Shown here: positions 8,868 through 16,569 of the stretch, piece by piece
How the letters are laid out: each line of letters opens with the position of its first letter
Numbering within the stretch: the first letter of the stretch is position 1
Assembly: GCA_018433975.1 (NCBI GenBank)
Contig: JAHDQE010000033.1
Location: 20,298 to 84,297 of the forward strand
Source of the DNA: Ornatilinea sp.
Lineage (GTDB): Bacteria; Chloroflexota; Anaerolineae; Anaerolineales; Anaerolineaceae
Reading direction: 5' to 3'
Length of the DNA stretch: 64,000 nt
Notes under the pieces: generated by a model
The model's input: the letters and a program-made list of their open reading frames with translations, nothing else
Databases searched by the model: none
What the model was told of the DNA's origin: nothing
Program-made: the position numbers and the translations under genes

Positions 8868-9653
8868 ATGTACGAAACATTCAGCCGGAATTATGATCGA
8901 TTTGTCAACTGGCCGTCAAGGCTGGCGTATGAGATGCCGTTCATCGAACAGGGCCTTCAAAAACTGGCGGAAGAACAGCAACGGGACCCGCAGGTGCTGG
9001 ATACGGCCTGCGGCACTGGGCAGCACGCCATTGCACTGGCGAAACAAGGCTATCCCATTGCCGGAGCAGACTTGAGTGCCGGGATGATCGAAGGGGCACG
9101 GGAAAACGCAATACAGGCCGGAGTGAACGTGACTTTTAAAGCAGCCGGGTTCGGCGAGCTGGAAGCGGCCTACAGTGGTTCGGACCTGTTCCCGTTTGAT
9201 GCCCTGCTCTGTCTGGGGAATTCACTGCCGCATTTGCTTTCCGAAGAGGATTTGAACGCTGCTTTGAGAGACTTTGCCGCCTGTCTGCGCCCGGGGGGAA
9301 TGCTGTTGGTCCAGAACCGTAACTTTGACGCTGTCCTTGCCCGGCGCGAGCGTTGGATGGAGCCTCAATCCTACCGTGAAGGGAATGCAGAATGGATCTT
9401 CCTGCGTTTTTATGATTATCACCCGGACGGCTTGATCCAGTTCAATGTGATCACCCTGCACCGTATGGCCGATGCGGACTGGCAGCAGGAAGTATCCAGC
9501 ACTTATCTGCGGCCCTTATGCCGGGAGGAATTAACCGCCGCGCTGCAAAAGGCGGGTTTTACCGGACTGTCCTGTTATGGGGATATGACCGGATCGCAGT
9601 TTGACCCGGAAACCAGCGGCAATCTGATCCTTACTGCCCGCCGGGGTGAATAA
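8868..9653 (+). CDS. class I SAM-dependent methyltransferase
   Basis: A 261-residue Rossmann-fold methyltransferase. Motif I is VLDTACGTGQHAIALA near residues 42-57, the acidic end of strand 2 is in AGADLSAGM near 65, and a motif IV-like segment is FDALLCLGNSLPHL near 115. A C-terminal beta-sheet half follows (YRPLCREELTAAL-like segment and SCYGDMTG near 240). The start at 8868 is chosen for GGTGAAGGAAAAA upstream; the frame is open back to 8826. The substrate cannot be predicted from the neighbours: it stands between sixA and the convergent murJ. Confidence 0.85.
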   Translation: MYETFSRNYDRFVNWPSRLAYEMPFIEQGLQKLAEEQQRDPQVLDTACGTGQHAIALAKQGYPIAGADLSAGMIEGARENAIQAGVNVTFKAAGFGELEAAYSGSDLFPFDALLCLGNSLPHLLSEEDLNAALRDFAACLRPGGMLLVQNRNFDAVLARRERWMEPQSYREGNAEWIFLRFYDYHPDGLIQFNVITLHRMADADWQQEVSSTYLRPLCREELTAALQKAGFTGLSCYGDMTGSQFDPETSGNLILTARRGE

Positions 9654-9724
9654 GCGAATTCGTATGGCTTAATGGATTGGGAAAGTTAACCCAACAGCCG
9701 CCCGATTGTTGAAAGAGTCTTGCC

Positions 9725-9751
9725 TGCCCACGCAGATCCCTGCAGTGGGCA
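9725..9751. terminator. stem-loop between convergent methyltransferase and murJ genes
   Basis: TGCCCAC (9725-9731) pairs with GTGGGCA (9745-9751), extended inside by GCAG / CTGC with one bulged A. No strong T-tract follows on either strand, so its function as a terminator is uncertain. Confidence 0.4.
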
Positions 9752-9762
9752 GATCCGTTTAA

Positions 9763-11370
9763 CTATTTTCCGGTTTTTCTCTTAACCAAGTCGCGCGCAG
9801 CCTGCCAGCCTGCTTGAAGTTCCGCCGTGCGCTGGAGGAAAAGGCCTGCGAGATAAATCAGGCCGCCTGCCGTAACGCCTCCCAGAACCAGGAGCAGGGT
9901 GGAACTTGGGGCCAGACGGCTTTGCCACAGCCAAAGGGCAAGCCCCATTACTATAGAAGCCAGGCCGGCCTGCCGTACGGCACTCCAGATTTCGTTTCCC
10001 TGAAGCCCGTCCAATCTGCGGCGCATCAACACCAGCAAACCGATCATCTCTAAAAAAGTAGCCAACGAGTTTGCCAGTGCCAGCCCGCCGTGCGGCATCC
10101 AGCCAATGCGACGGAAGAGCTCCGTGAAGAGCAGGCTGAAGATCAGGTTAAGGCTCATGGCAGCGATCCCCACCAAAACCGGGGTTTTGGTATCGTGCAG
10201 CGCATAGAAGGCTCTTGCAGCGATTTCAACGACGGAATGCCCAACCAGGCCCACTGCATACCACAGCAATGCCCAGGAAACGAATTGGGCTGAAAGTTCG
10301 GTGAACTCGTTGCGCTGGTAAATCAATGAGACGATCGGCTCCCGCAGCAAAACCAGCCCGACCGTGGCAGGAATAGCCAGCAAAAGTACCCCCCGCAACG
10401 TAGCTGCCAGAGAATGCCGCATTTCTTCCAACCGTCCCCTGGCAATCTGCGCCGAGAAAGTGGGCAGAGCCGCGATTGCTATGGATTGAGCAATGGCGGC
10501 CTGCGGCATAATCATCAGGGGGAAAGCCAGGTTGATGGCGGTCAGACTGCCTTCAGTTTGAAAGGAAGCCAGCATGGTATTCAGCAGGAAGTTAAGCTGT
10601 ACCACCGCCACACCCAGCAAGCGGGGAGCCATCAGACGGCCTACCTCGCGCACAGCAGGAAGGTGCAGCCCCAATGTGAATGCATACCGCATTTTCGGCA
10701 GGCGGAACAGTGCGGGTAATTGGATTAATAAGTGGAAGATGGAGCCAATCAATACTCCCCAAGCCAGGCCGTAGATCCCCATGCTGGGGGCCAACAGCAG
10801 GTTCCCGGCGATCCATCCAAACTGGTACATGGCAGGTGCCAGGGCCGGCAGCAGGAAGCGGCGGTGCGCATTCAGGATACCCATCAGCAGCCCGCTGACA
10901 CCAAAGACGGCCGCCGAGGGCAGCTGGATGCGGAGCAGGGCAATGGTCAAATCTTCCTTGGCGGGGTCGGCAACGGCAAAACCAGGCGCAAAGATATAGT
11001 GGACAATAGGTCTGGCGAAGATTGCCGAGAGGATGCTGACGGCGATCAGGATCAGGACCACCAGGTTGGCAACCGCCGAGGCCAGTTCCCAGGCACCTTT
11101 TTGATCCTCCCTCGTCAGGAAACCGGTAAAGGTGGGAATGAATGCCGAAGCCAGCGCGCCGCCCGCCACCAGGTTGAAAAGGATTTCGGCAAACCGGTTG
11201 GCCGCGAAAAACGCTTCACTCTCTGCACTTGTGCCGAAAGTACTTCCGGTGAGGCTCTTTGCTACCAGACCGATAAGCTGGCTGAAGACAAAGGCGATCA
11301 TGACGGTTCCCGCGGCGCGGGCAATCTGGCGGTTTGCGGTGGTTTGAGTGGCTTCCGATTCAGTTGTCAT
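9763..11370 (-). CDS. murJ: lipid II flippase MurJ (MviN family)
   Basis: A 535-residue protein of the MOP exporter superfamily that moves lipid II across the cytoplasmic membrane for peptidoglycan synthesis. About fourteen hydrophobic segments are visible. Family-typical motifs include GTSAESEAFFAANRFAEIL near residue 45, GGALASAFIPTF near 68, and ARAFYALHDTKTP near 385. The presence of murJ agrees with a peptidoglycan-containing cell. The minus-strand sequence has an extended -10 (TGATATAAT) ending exactly 7 nt before the ATG and no Shine-Dalgarno, so the transcript may be leaderless. Confidence 0.95.
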   Translation of the reverse strand: MTTESEATQTTANRQIARAAGTVMIAFVFSQLIGLVAKSLTGSTFGTSAESEAFFAANRFAEILFNLVAGGALASAFIPTFTGFLTREDQKGAWELASAVANLVVLILIAVSILSAIFARPIVHYIFAPGFAVADPAKEDLTIALLRIQLPSAAVFGVSGLLMGILNAHRRFLLPALAPAMYQFGWIAGNLLLAPSMGIYGLAWGVLIGSIFHLLIQLPALFRLPKMRYAFTLGLHLPAVREVGRLMAPRLLGVAVVQLNFLLNTMLASFQTEGSLTAINLAFPLMIMPQAAIAQSIAIAALPTFSAQIARGRLEEMRHSLAATLRGVLLLAIPATVGLVLLREPIVSLIYQRNEFTELSAQFVSWALLWYAVGLVGHSVVEIAARAFYALHDTKTPVLVGIAAMSLNLIFSLLFTELFRRIGWMPHGGLALANSLATFLEMIGLLVLMRRRLDGLQGNEIWSAVRQAGLASIVMGLALWLWQSRLAPSSTLLLVLGGVTAGGLIYLAGLFLQRTAELQAGWQAARDLVKRKTGK

Positions 11371-11377
11371 GCGAGAG

Positions 11378-11386
11378 ATTATATCA
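11378..11386 (-). promoter_or_regulatory. extended -10 promoter of murJ, predicted leaderless
   Basis: On the minus strand TGA then TATAAT (plus 11378-11383) is followed by 7 nt and the murJ ATG. Transcription would be expected to begin at or next to the start codon. No -35 is obvious. Confidence 0.5.
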
Positions 11387-11517
11387 TCCTGGGGGCCTGA
11401 ACATTTTTTTACACTGCATTTTGACAGGGAAGAAAGGGCGTTTGTGCTAGAATTGCTCTATGGGAGCAGGGCATCATTGAGTAAACTGTAATAAGTTGTT
11501 AATCCTTCCAAGGTGGT

Positions 11518-11546
11518 TTGCATGTTTATCAGGGGAAAGCTATACT
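11518..11546 (+). promoter_or_regulatory. sigma-70-type promoter of the rhomboid operon
   Basis: TTGCAT (11518-11523), 17-nt spacer, TATACT (11541-11546). The expected start of transcription is about 22 nt before the rhomboid start codon, leaving room for AGAGGTGATAA. Confidence 0.7.
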
Positions 11547-11575
11547 TAATTATAGGGTTTGTATAGAGGTGATAA

Positions 11576-12274
11576 ATGCTGCCAATCCGCGATGATATTC
11601 GTTCACAATCGTTTCCGATTGTGAACACACTGTTGATTGTTGTCAATACAATCGTGTTCTTTCTGGAAGCCGGTCTGTCTTCGGCACAGATGGATCGGGT
11701 CATTCAATTGTTTGGGCTTATTCCGGCTCAATTTTCTTTGCTCCACCCCATCAGCTATTTGCCGGTCCTTACCAGCATGTTCCTGCATGGCGGCTGGTTT
11801 CACATCATCAGCAATATGTGGGTCCTGTTCATATTTGGGGACAATGTAGAAGACCGGATGGGATCTTCCCGGTATTTGTTTTTTTATCTGCTGGGTGGAA
11901 TAGCAGCGGCGTTGATGCATGTTTTTGTGCAGCCCAACAGTACGGTCCCCGTGGTGGGGGCCAGCGGCGCTATCGCGGCGGTTATGGGGGCTTATTTCCT
12001 ATTTTACCCTCGTGCCCGGGTGATTACATTGATCCCGATATTTATCTTTCCCTGGTTTGTTCGTATTCCGGCTGTGGTCTTTCTGGGAATATGGTTTGTA
12101 TCGCAGCTTTATTCGGGAGTTCTCTCTCTTGGAGCGGCCAGCGGTGTGGAAGTGAGCAGCGTGGCCTGGTGGGCGCATGTCGGCGGCTTTGCGTTTGGTG
12201 TTTTGCTGGGAGGGCTTTTCAGTGTTAATCGGAAAAAACCTCGCTGGCATTCGGATGAATATTATCCCTGGTAG
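11576..12274 (+). CDS. rhomboid-family intramembrane serine protease
   Basis: A 232-residue membrane protease that cleaves transmembrane helices. Six hydrophobic segments are apparent. The L1-loop/TM2 signature LHGGWFHIISNMWVLFIFGD lies near residues 71-90, the catalytic Ser in VGASGAIAAVMG near 131, and the catalytic His in WWAHVGGFAFG near 201, so the dyad is intact. A good promoter and the ribosome binding site AGAGGTGATAA precede it. It is first in a run with a second membrane-associated proteinase 14 nt downstream and three coiled-coil membrane proteins, which could be substrates or partners (inference). Confidence 0.95.
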   Translation: MLPIRDDIRSQSFPIVNTLLIVVNTIVFFLEAGLSSAQMDRVIQLFGLIPAQFSLLHPISYLPVLTSMFLHGGWFHIISNMWVLFIFGDNVEDRMGSSRYLFFYLLGGIAAALMHVFVQPNSTVPVVGASGAIAAVMGAYFLFYPRARVITLIPIFIFPWFVRIPAVVFLGIWFVSQLYSGVLSLGAASGVEVSSVAWWAHVGGFAFGVLLGGLFSVNRKKPRWHSDEYYPW

Positions 12275-12288
12275 GGAATGGAGGCATT

Positions 12289-13137
12289 ATGGATTTTATT
12301 AATCTGCTGTGGGTGTTTTTATTACTTGCGTCTGTTTTGCCTTTGATCCGACAGCGCATGCTGGAATCAACCCGCGTTCGGCTGCTGCGCAGCCTGGAGG
12401 AAAAGCGCGGTTCACGTTTGATTGCCTTGATTCACCGCCAGGAGAGCATGTCGTTTCTGGGTTTCCCCATGGCCCGTTACATTGATATCGAAGACTCTGA
12501 ACAGGTGCTGCGGGCGATCAAACTTACGGATGACAACGTTCCCATTGATATTTTGCTGCACACACCGGGAGGTCTGGTGCTGGCGGCGGAGCAGATTGCC
12601 AATGCGATTTCCCGCCATCCCGCCAAGGTGACCGTGTTTGTGCCGCATTACGCTATGTCCGGCGGTACTATGATCGCACTTTCGGCGGATGAGATTGTGA
12701 TGGATGAGAATGCGGTGTTGGGCCCGGTGGACCCACAAATTGGACAGTACCCGGCAGCTTCCATTCTCAACGTGCTGGATCAAAAAGATTTAAATAAGGT
12801 GGATGACCAAACCTTGATCCTGGCAGATATTTCCAGAAAGGCGATTCAGCAGGTTAAAGCCACCATCCGGCGGATCGCATGCCCTGTCTATACCCCGGAA
12901 GTTGTGGCGCAGTTATCAGAGGAATTGGCTTCAGGAAAATGGACACATGACTACCCGATCGCGGTGGAAGAGGCCAGAGCAATGGGACTCAAAATCAGTA
13001 CGGAAGTACCGCCTGAGATCTACAAAATTATGAACCTGTACCCACAATCCAAGACCCGGCGGCCCTCTGTGGATTATATTCCTCTGCCTTACCCTGCTAC
13101 ACCCTCATTGCCTGAACCCCATAAACGGAATGTGTAA
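12289..13137 (+). CDS. SDH-type Clp-fold membrane serine proteinase
   Basis: A 282-residue protein of the serine dehydrogenase proteinase (SDH_sah) family, a Clp/crotonase-fold relative of SppA and ClpP. An N-terminal hydrophobic anchor (residues 3-20) is followed by the Clp-fold core: DILLHTPGGLVLAAEQIA near residue 87, and the nucleophile motif YAMSGGTMIALSADEIVMD near 122 with Ser in MSGG, then AVLGPVDPQIG. The ribosome binding site GGAGG is 6-7 nt from ATG, 14 nt after the rhomboid stop, so the two are probably one transcript. Two proteases acting in or at the membrane in one operon suggest a membrane-protein quality-control role (inference). Confidence 0.88.
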   Translation: MDFINLLWVFLLLASVLPLIRQRMLESTRVRLLRSLEEKRGSRLIALIHRQESMSFLGFPMARYIDIEDSEQVLRAIKLTDDNVPIDILLHTPGGLVLAAEQIANAISRHPAKVTVFVPHYAMSGGTMIALSADEIVMDENAVLGPVDPQIGQYPAASILNVLDQKDLNKVDDQTLILADISRKAIQQVKATIRRIACPVYTPEVVAQLSEELASGKWTHDYPIAVEEARAMGLKISTEVPPEIYKIMNLYPQSKTRRPSVDYIPLPYPATPSLPEPHKRNV

Positions 13138-13202
13138 ACAAACAACAGATTTTGAATCACTTCAAAGTTCTATTTGACCTGTAGAGATTTTGGGAGGAAG
13201 TT

Positions 13203-14168
13203 ATGTCTGAACAACAATTTGACTATGTAAATATCAATTTAGCTTCAAAGGAAGAATTAATCGCTGTTCCGGGGATTGGGCCGGTCCTGGCACAACGCAT
13301 TATTGATGGACGTCCTTACGATACAATAGACGACCTGGTACGCGTTCAGGGGATTAATGACCGGCTGCTTTTAGAACTGCGGGATTATCTTTCTGATCTT
13401 CCCGTGGAGGCGGTGATGGAAACGCCCCCTGAAATGGAAATTATCGATGATGTTGAGCCTGCTGTGGTGGAAGTGGAACCGGAACCGGTCCCGATCACGG
13501 ATGCTGAGATCACAGAAATTATTGAGGAAGAAGCGGAGAAAGAACCTGACCTGGTTGAACAGGCTACTGTCGAAGCGGAAAAATCTGTAGAAAAATCTCA
13601 GGTCAGCGCAGCAACGGCGGTCCCCACTGAACCCCCGGCGCAGGTAAACAAAGCCGCCCCCGAGAAAAAGAAAGAAGAAAAGACCGAAAAAGCTGAAAAA
13701 ACCGGCCCGCAGCGCGGAGAAGTGCTGGGTTACAATATTGGCTTTGCGATTTTGGCGCTGCTGCTGGCGGTACTGCTCACTTTGGGCGTTCTGGCTGCTG
13801 TGAATGGCACGCTGGTATATGCCCCTGCCGGCCGGTTTGTGGAAGTGGAGCGGCGCGTGGGAATGACGGAAGCGCAGTTGGATCTGCTGAAACAGGATGT
13901 GGAGGGGCTGCGTACCCGGGTGGATGCGTTAGAGGCTTTGAGCGGCCGGGTGAGTGACCTGGAAGCGACAACCTCTGCCATGCGCACGGAATTGGATACG
14001 TATGAGGAGCAGTTAGCCCAGTTGGACGAACGGCTGCTGCAGCTTGATGAACGTACCGCGGAGCTTGAGAAAAGTGCGCAGGTCTTTGATGAATTCCTGA
14101 ACGGTCTGAAATCGCTGCTTTTGCAGGTGATGCCTGAAGATGCCGGCACGACACAACCCGCTAAATAA
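13203..14168 (+). CDS. helix-hairpin-helix / single-span / coiled-coil membrane protein
   Basis: A 321-residue protein with four parts. Residues 8-60 form a ComEA/PulK-like helix-hairpin-helix pair (VNINLASKEELIAVPGIGP; DDLVRVQGINDRLLLELRDY), a fold that commonly binds DNA backbone. Residues 65-170 are a highly acidic, then Lys/Glu-rich linker. Residues 178-198 are one transmembrane helix (FAILALLLAVLLTLGVLAAV). The rest is a heptad-rich coiled coil (DLLKQDVEGLRTRVDALEAL). Unlike ComEA, the HhH lies N-terminal to the anchor, so it would be cytoplasmic if the N-terminus is inside. GGGAGGAAGTT precedes the ATG. It lies 65 nt after the SDH proteinase with no terminator between. Confidence 0.8.
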   Translation: MSEQQFDYVNINLASKEELIAVPGIGPVLAQRIIDGRPYDTIDDLVRVQGINDRLLLELRDYLSDLPVEAVMETPPEMEIIDDVEPAVVEVEPEPVPITDAEITEIIEEEAEKEPDLVEQATVEAEKSVEKSQVSAATAVPTEPPAQVNKAAPEKKKEEKTEKAEKTGPQRGEVLGYNIGFAILALLLAVLLTLGVLAAVNGTLVYAPAGRFVEVERRVGMTEAQLDLLKQDVEGLRTRVDALEALSGRVSDLEATTSAMRTELDTYEEQLAQLDERLLQLDERTAELEKSAQVFDEFLNGLKSLLLQVMPEDAGTTQPAK

Positions 14169-14179
14169 GGAGGCTCGTG

Positions 14180-15112
14180 ATGTCTGAAAATAATGAGAAA
14201 AATGGAGCCTCGTTTGGACGTGCATTAGGGTCTTTCATCAAGGCGTTGTTTAAGTTTTTACTGGCAGTGGCGGCTCTGGGCTTGGTGGGGTTGATTGTTT
14301 ACTTTGGCGTGATTTATCTCTATCGGGAGATCATTTATCCCATCCAGACCAACCAGTATAAAATGGATGACCTGGAAGCGCAGATGACGGCGAACCAGAA
14401 TCTGGTCAATGAACGGTTGTCCGATTTTAATGATCGTCTGGTTGAACTGGAGAGCCAGGGCGATCTGAGCACAGAGCGTTTTGCACAGTTTGAATCCGAT
14501 CTGGGTGCAGCCCAGGAATCGTTGGCAGGCCAAAGTGAGAGTTTGAAAGCTCTGGAGGGGCTGGATAAATCGCTGGATGCAGTGGATAAACGACTCACAG
14601 CGTTGGAAGGGGTGCTGGCTGAAACTCCTGGACCTGAAGAGGAAGCTATGATGGCCGAAGAAGCGGAGGTTGTGGAACTGCGCGCTGAAATAGGACTGTT
14701 GAAAACGATGTCCCTGATGAGCCGCAGCCGGGCCTATTTGATCCAGAAGAATTATGATCTGGCCCTGGAAGATGCAGAGAATGCCCTGGTAGTGCTGCAG
14801 GGAGTGCAGGCAGACTTGCCGGAAGAGAAAGCCGGTGTCGTAGATGGATTGGTGGAAAGACTGCGGCTGGCGGTGAATAATCTTCCGGATAATCCCGTTC
14901 TGGCGTCGGATGACCTGGAAATTGCATGGCGAACGCTGGTGGATGAACTGGTCATTCCATCCGCAACGGAAATGGAAATTGACCTGGATGTTCTGGAAAC
15001 GGAAGTGATCGAGTCGGCAACATTAGAAACCGAAGCAACCGTTGAAATGACCGGTACACCAACTCCCATCCCAATGCAGAGTCTTACAGTTTCACCTACC
15101 CCTACACCGTAA
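14180..15112 (+). CDS. single-span membrane protein with coiled coil
   Basis: A 310-residue protein of no recognised family. A short N-terminal part is followed by a transmembrane helix near residues 22-48 (LLAVAALGLVGLIVYFGVIYL), a coiled coil (residues 55-150, DDLEAQMTANQNLVNERLSD), a helical repeat-like segment (SRAYLIQKNYDLALEDAENA, TPR-like) and a Thr/Pro-rich tail. ATG at 14180 is preferred to GTG at 14177 because AGGAGG is then 6 nt away. Its layout mirrors the proteins on both sides, and the C-terminal helical module resembles that of the next gene, so the three are probably a structural set. Confidence 0.72.
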   Translation: MSENNEKNGASFGRALGSFIKALFKFLLAVAALGLVGLIVYFGVIYLYREIIYPIQTNQYKMDDLEAQMTANQNLVNERLSDFNDRLVELESQGDLSTERFAQFESDLGAAQESLAGQSESLKALEGLDKSLDAVDKRLTALEGVLAETPGPEEEAMMAEEAEVVELRAEIGLLKTMSLMSRSRAYLIQKNYDLALEDAENALVVLQGVQADLPEEKAGVVDGLVERLRLAVNNLPDNPVLASDDLEIAWRTLVDELVIPSATEMEIDLDVLETEVIESATLETEATVEMTGTPTPIPMQSLTVSPTPTP

Positions 15113-15121
15113 GGAGAAAAT

Positions 15122-16060
15122 ATGAAACTTCCCAATTTTTTACGCAATTCCAAAGAAGACCAACCGGAGGCAGATATTCCAGAAGAGGAATCTTTGCTGA
15201 CTGAAGCAGCTTCTCCTGAAGGGGAAGCTGAGGAATTGGCGCCGGATATGGAAACCGAAACCGTTCCCGAGGGTGAGGTTTTAGAAGAACCTATTGAAGC
15301 GTCGGCGGAACCGGTGGAGGAACAGGAACCAGAAAGCACCGAGAGTGTAGAAGGCAACCCACTTACCCCGGTTGTCGAAGAAGCCGGAGAACCGGAAGAG
15401 GTTGAAGCTCTGCCACCGGGCCCGGAAGTGGGTGAGCTGCCGCCGACAGAAGAATTGCCCCCGGCCGCCGAGCCATCCCGGCCTTCCTGGCCACGGCGCT
15501 TTATTACCTGGTTGTTCAATAAAGAGACCCGGCATGGGCGCACCATGCGCCAACTGGCAATATTTGCCGGGGTATTTGGGTTGGGGCTGTTCTTTGCATG
15601 GATTGTATGGGCCAGACCTCAGGCGAACCGGGCGGCAAGCCTGGCGAGAGAACGACAGCAGGCGGTTGCTGACCTGACAGCGGCGGAGGATGCCCGCCAG
15701 TCGGTAGAGTCTGAACTGGCGGATGTCCAGACGGCGCTGGCGACTGCTCAAGATGAAAAGGCGTTGCTGGAGGCCCGCGTGCACCTGGCAAAAACGGCCT
15801 ATCAGGCTGCAAAGGCTCAATTAGCAATTGTTGAGAAGCAGGGCGCAGATGCTCTGGAGGCCCTGGATGCTGCCAAAGCAGAAGCGGCTGCTTTGAATGA
15901 ATACCTTGCAGATGAAGATCCCGATGTGGCTACAGAGATCGAGGCGCGCCTGACGGCTGCAAAATCCGCCTTGGTGCGCGACTCGGATCTAGCCTTATCC
16001 GATCTGGAGACTCTAATCACTTTGTTGATGCAGCAGGATAAAATCCTGATAGGAAAGTAA
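15122..16060 (+). CDS. acidic single-span membrane protein with coiled coil
   Basis: A 312-residue protein of no recognised family. Residues 10-120 are very acidic and proline-rich (EEESLLTEAASPEGEAEEL). A basic patch (RPSWPRRFITWLFNKETRHG) then precedes one transmembrane helix near residues 145-165, followed by a coiled coil (VADLTAAEDARQSVESELAD) and a helical C-terminal module with Asp/Leu heptads. The basic patch before the helix supports an inside N-terminus. It follows the previous gene by 9 nt with AAGGAG overlapping the stop codon, and is followed by a strong terminator, so it is the last gene of the run that begins with rhomboid. Confidence 0.72.
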   Translation: MKLPNFLRNSKEDQPEADIPEEESLLTEAASPEGEAEELAPDMETETVPEGEVLEEPIEASAEPVEEQEPESTESVEGNPLTPVVEEAGEPEEVEALPPGPEVGELPPTEELPPAAEPSRPSWPRRFITWLFNKETRHGRTMRQLAIFAGVFGLGLFFAWIVWARPQANRAASLARERQQAVADLTAAEDARQSVESELADVQTALATAQDEKALLEARVHLAKTAYQAAKAQLAIVEKQGADALEALDAAKAEAAALNEYLADEDPDVATEIEARLTAAKSALVRDSDLALSDLETLITLLMQQDKILIGK

Positions 16061-16130
16061 TGTTTTTATGAATCCGAGTTTATCTGCACAGAGAGATAAA
16101 CGCCGGTCATACTGAAAGAACGAAGAGAGA

Positions 16131-16169
16131 AACAAAAATTGGCGGCTGATGAGGCCGCCAATTTTTGTT
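16131..16169 (+). terminator. strong intrinsic terminator
   Basis: Perfect 16-bp stem: AACAAAAATTGGCGGC (16131-16146) with GCCGCCAATTTTTGTT (16154-16169), 7-nt loop. It ends the five-gene rhomboid/coiled-coil run. Confidence 0.93.
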
Positions 16170-16348
16170 GGAAGGAACATTTTGATTGGAAAAATATAGG
16201 TGTGTGCAGTCTGAAAAACAGATTGAAATGGGCGTGAAGGATTGTCTGAGTGAGCCAATTTTGGAGGCTTTCAAGCTAATGCGCTGTACTGGCAGATTAA
16301 TTCAAAATGTGTTAAAATGCTAACTGTTCTGATGAAATTTGAATCTGT

Positions 16349-16419
16349 AGGGGCGTGGTGCAATGGCAGCACACCAGACTTTGAATCTGTTGATCCTGGT
16401 TCGATCCCGGGCGCCCCTG
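16349..16419 (+). tRNA. trnQ: tRNA-Gln (anticodon UUG)
   Basis: A full cloverleaf of 71 nt. The acceptor AGGGGCG / CGCCCCT has 7 perfect pairs with discriminator G; the D-stem is GTGC / GCAC with loop AATGGCA; the anticodon loop is CTTTGAA (UUG at 34-36); the T-arm is CCTGG TTCGATC CCGGG. The anticodon stem CCAGA / TCTGT has one C-U mismatch at its outer pair (27-43). CCA is not encoded. A hairpin terminator follows. Confidence 0.95.
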
Positions 16420-16433
16420 CCTTATCCTCGCTG

Positions 16434-16495
16434 CCCAGATAACGGGTTTTGCGCCGCTTGACCGGCAGCGCAAAACCCGTTATGTTTTGTCTGGG
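16434..16495 (+). terminator. terminator after tRNA-Gln
   Basis: 14-bp perfect stem AACGGGTTTTGCGC (16441-16454) / GCGCAAAACCCGTT (16468-16481), followed by ATGTTTTGT. An outer helix CCCAGA (16434-16439) / TCTGGG (16490-16495) can also close around it. Confidence 0.75.
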
Positions 16496-16569
16496 AAGAT
16501 GGCAAAGTTTATATTTTTAAATATTACGCTCACAGCCTGACGTCATTTGCAGGCTGGAAGGAGAGATGG

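Noticed and set aside
14752..15546. 264-residue Ser-rich frame antisense to the coiled-coil genes
   Set aside because: It reflects the Glu/Ala/Gly-rich sense codons of two real genes and spans their junction; no start signal.
16349..16569. tRNA-Gln as an integration site for a mobile element
   Set aside because: No integrase, no direct repeat of the tRNA 3' end and ordinary housekeeping genes on both sides.
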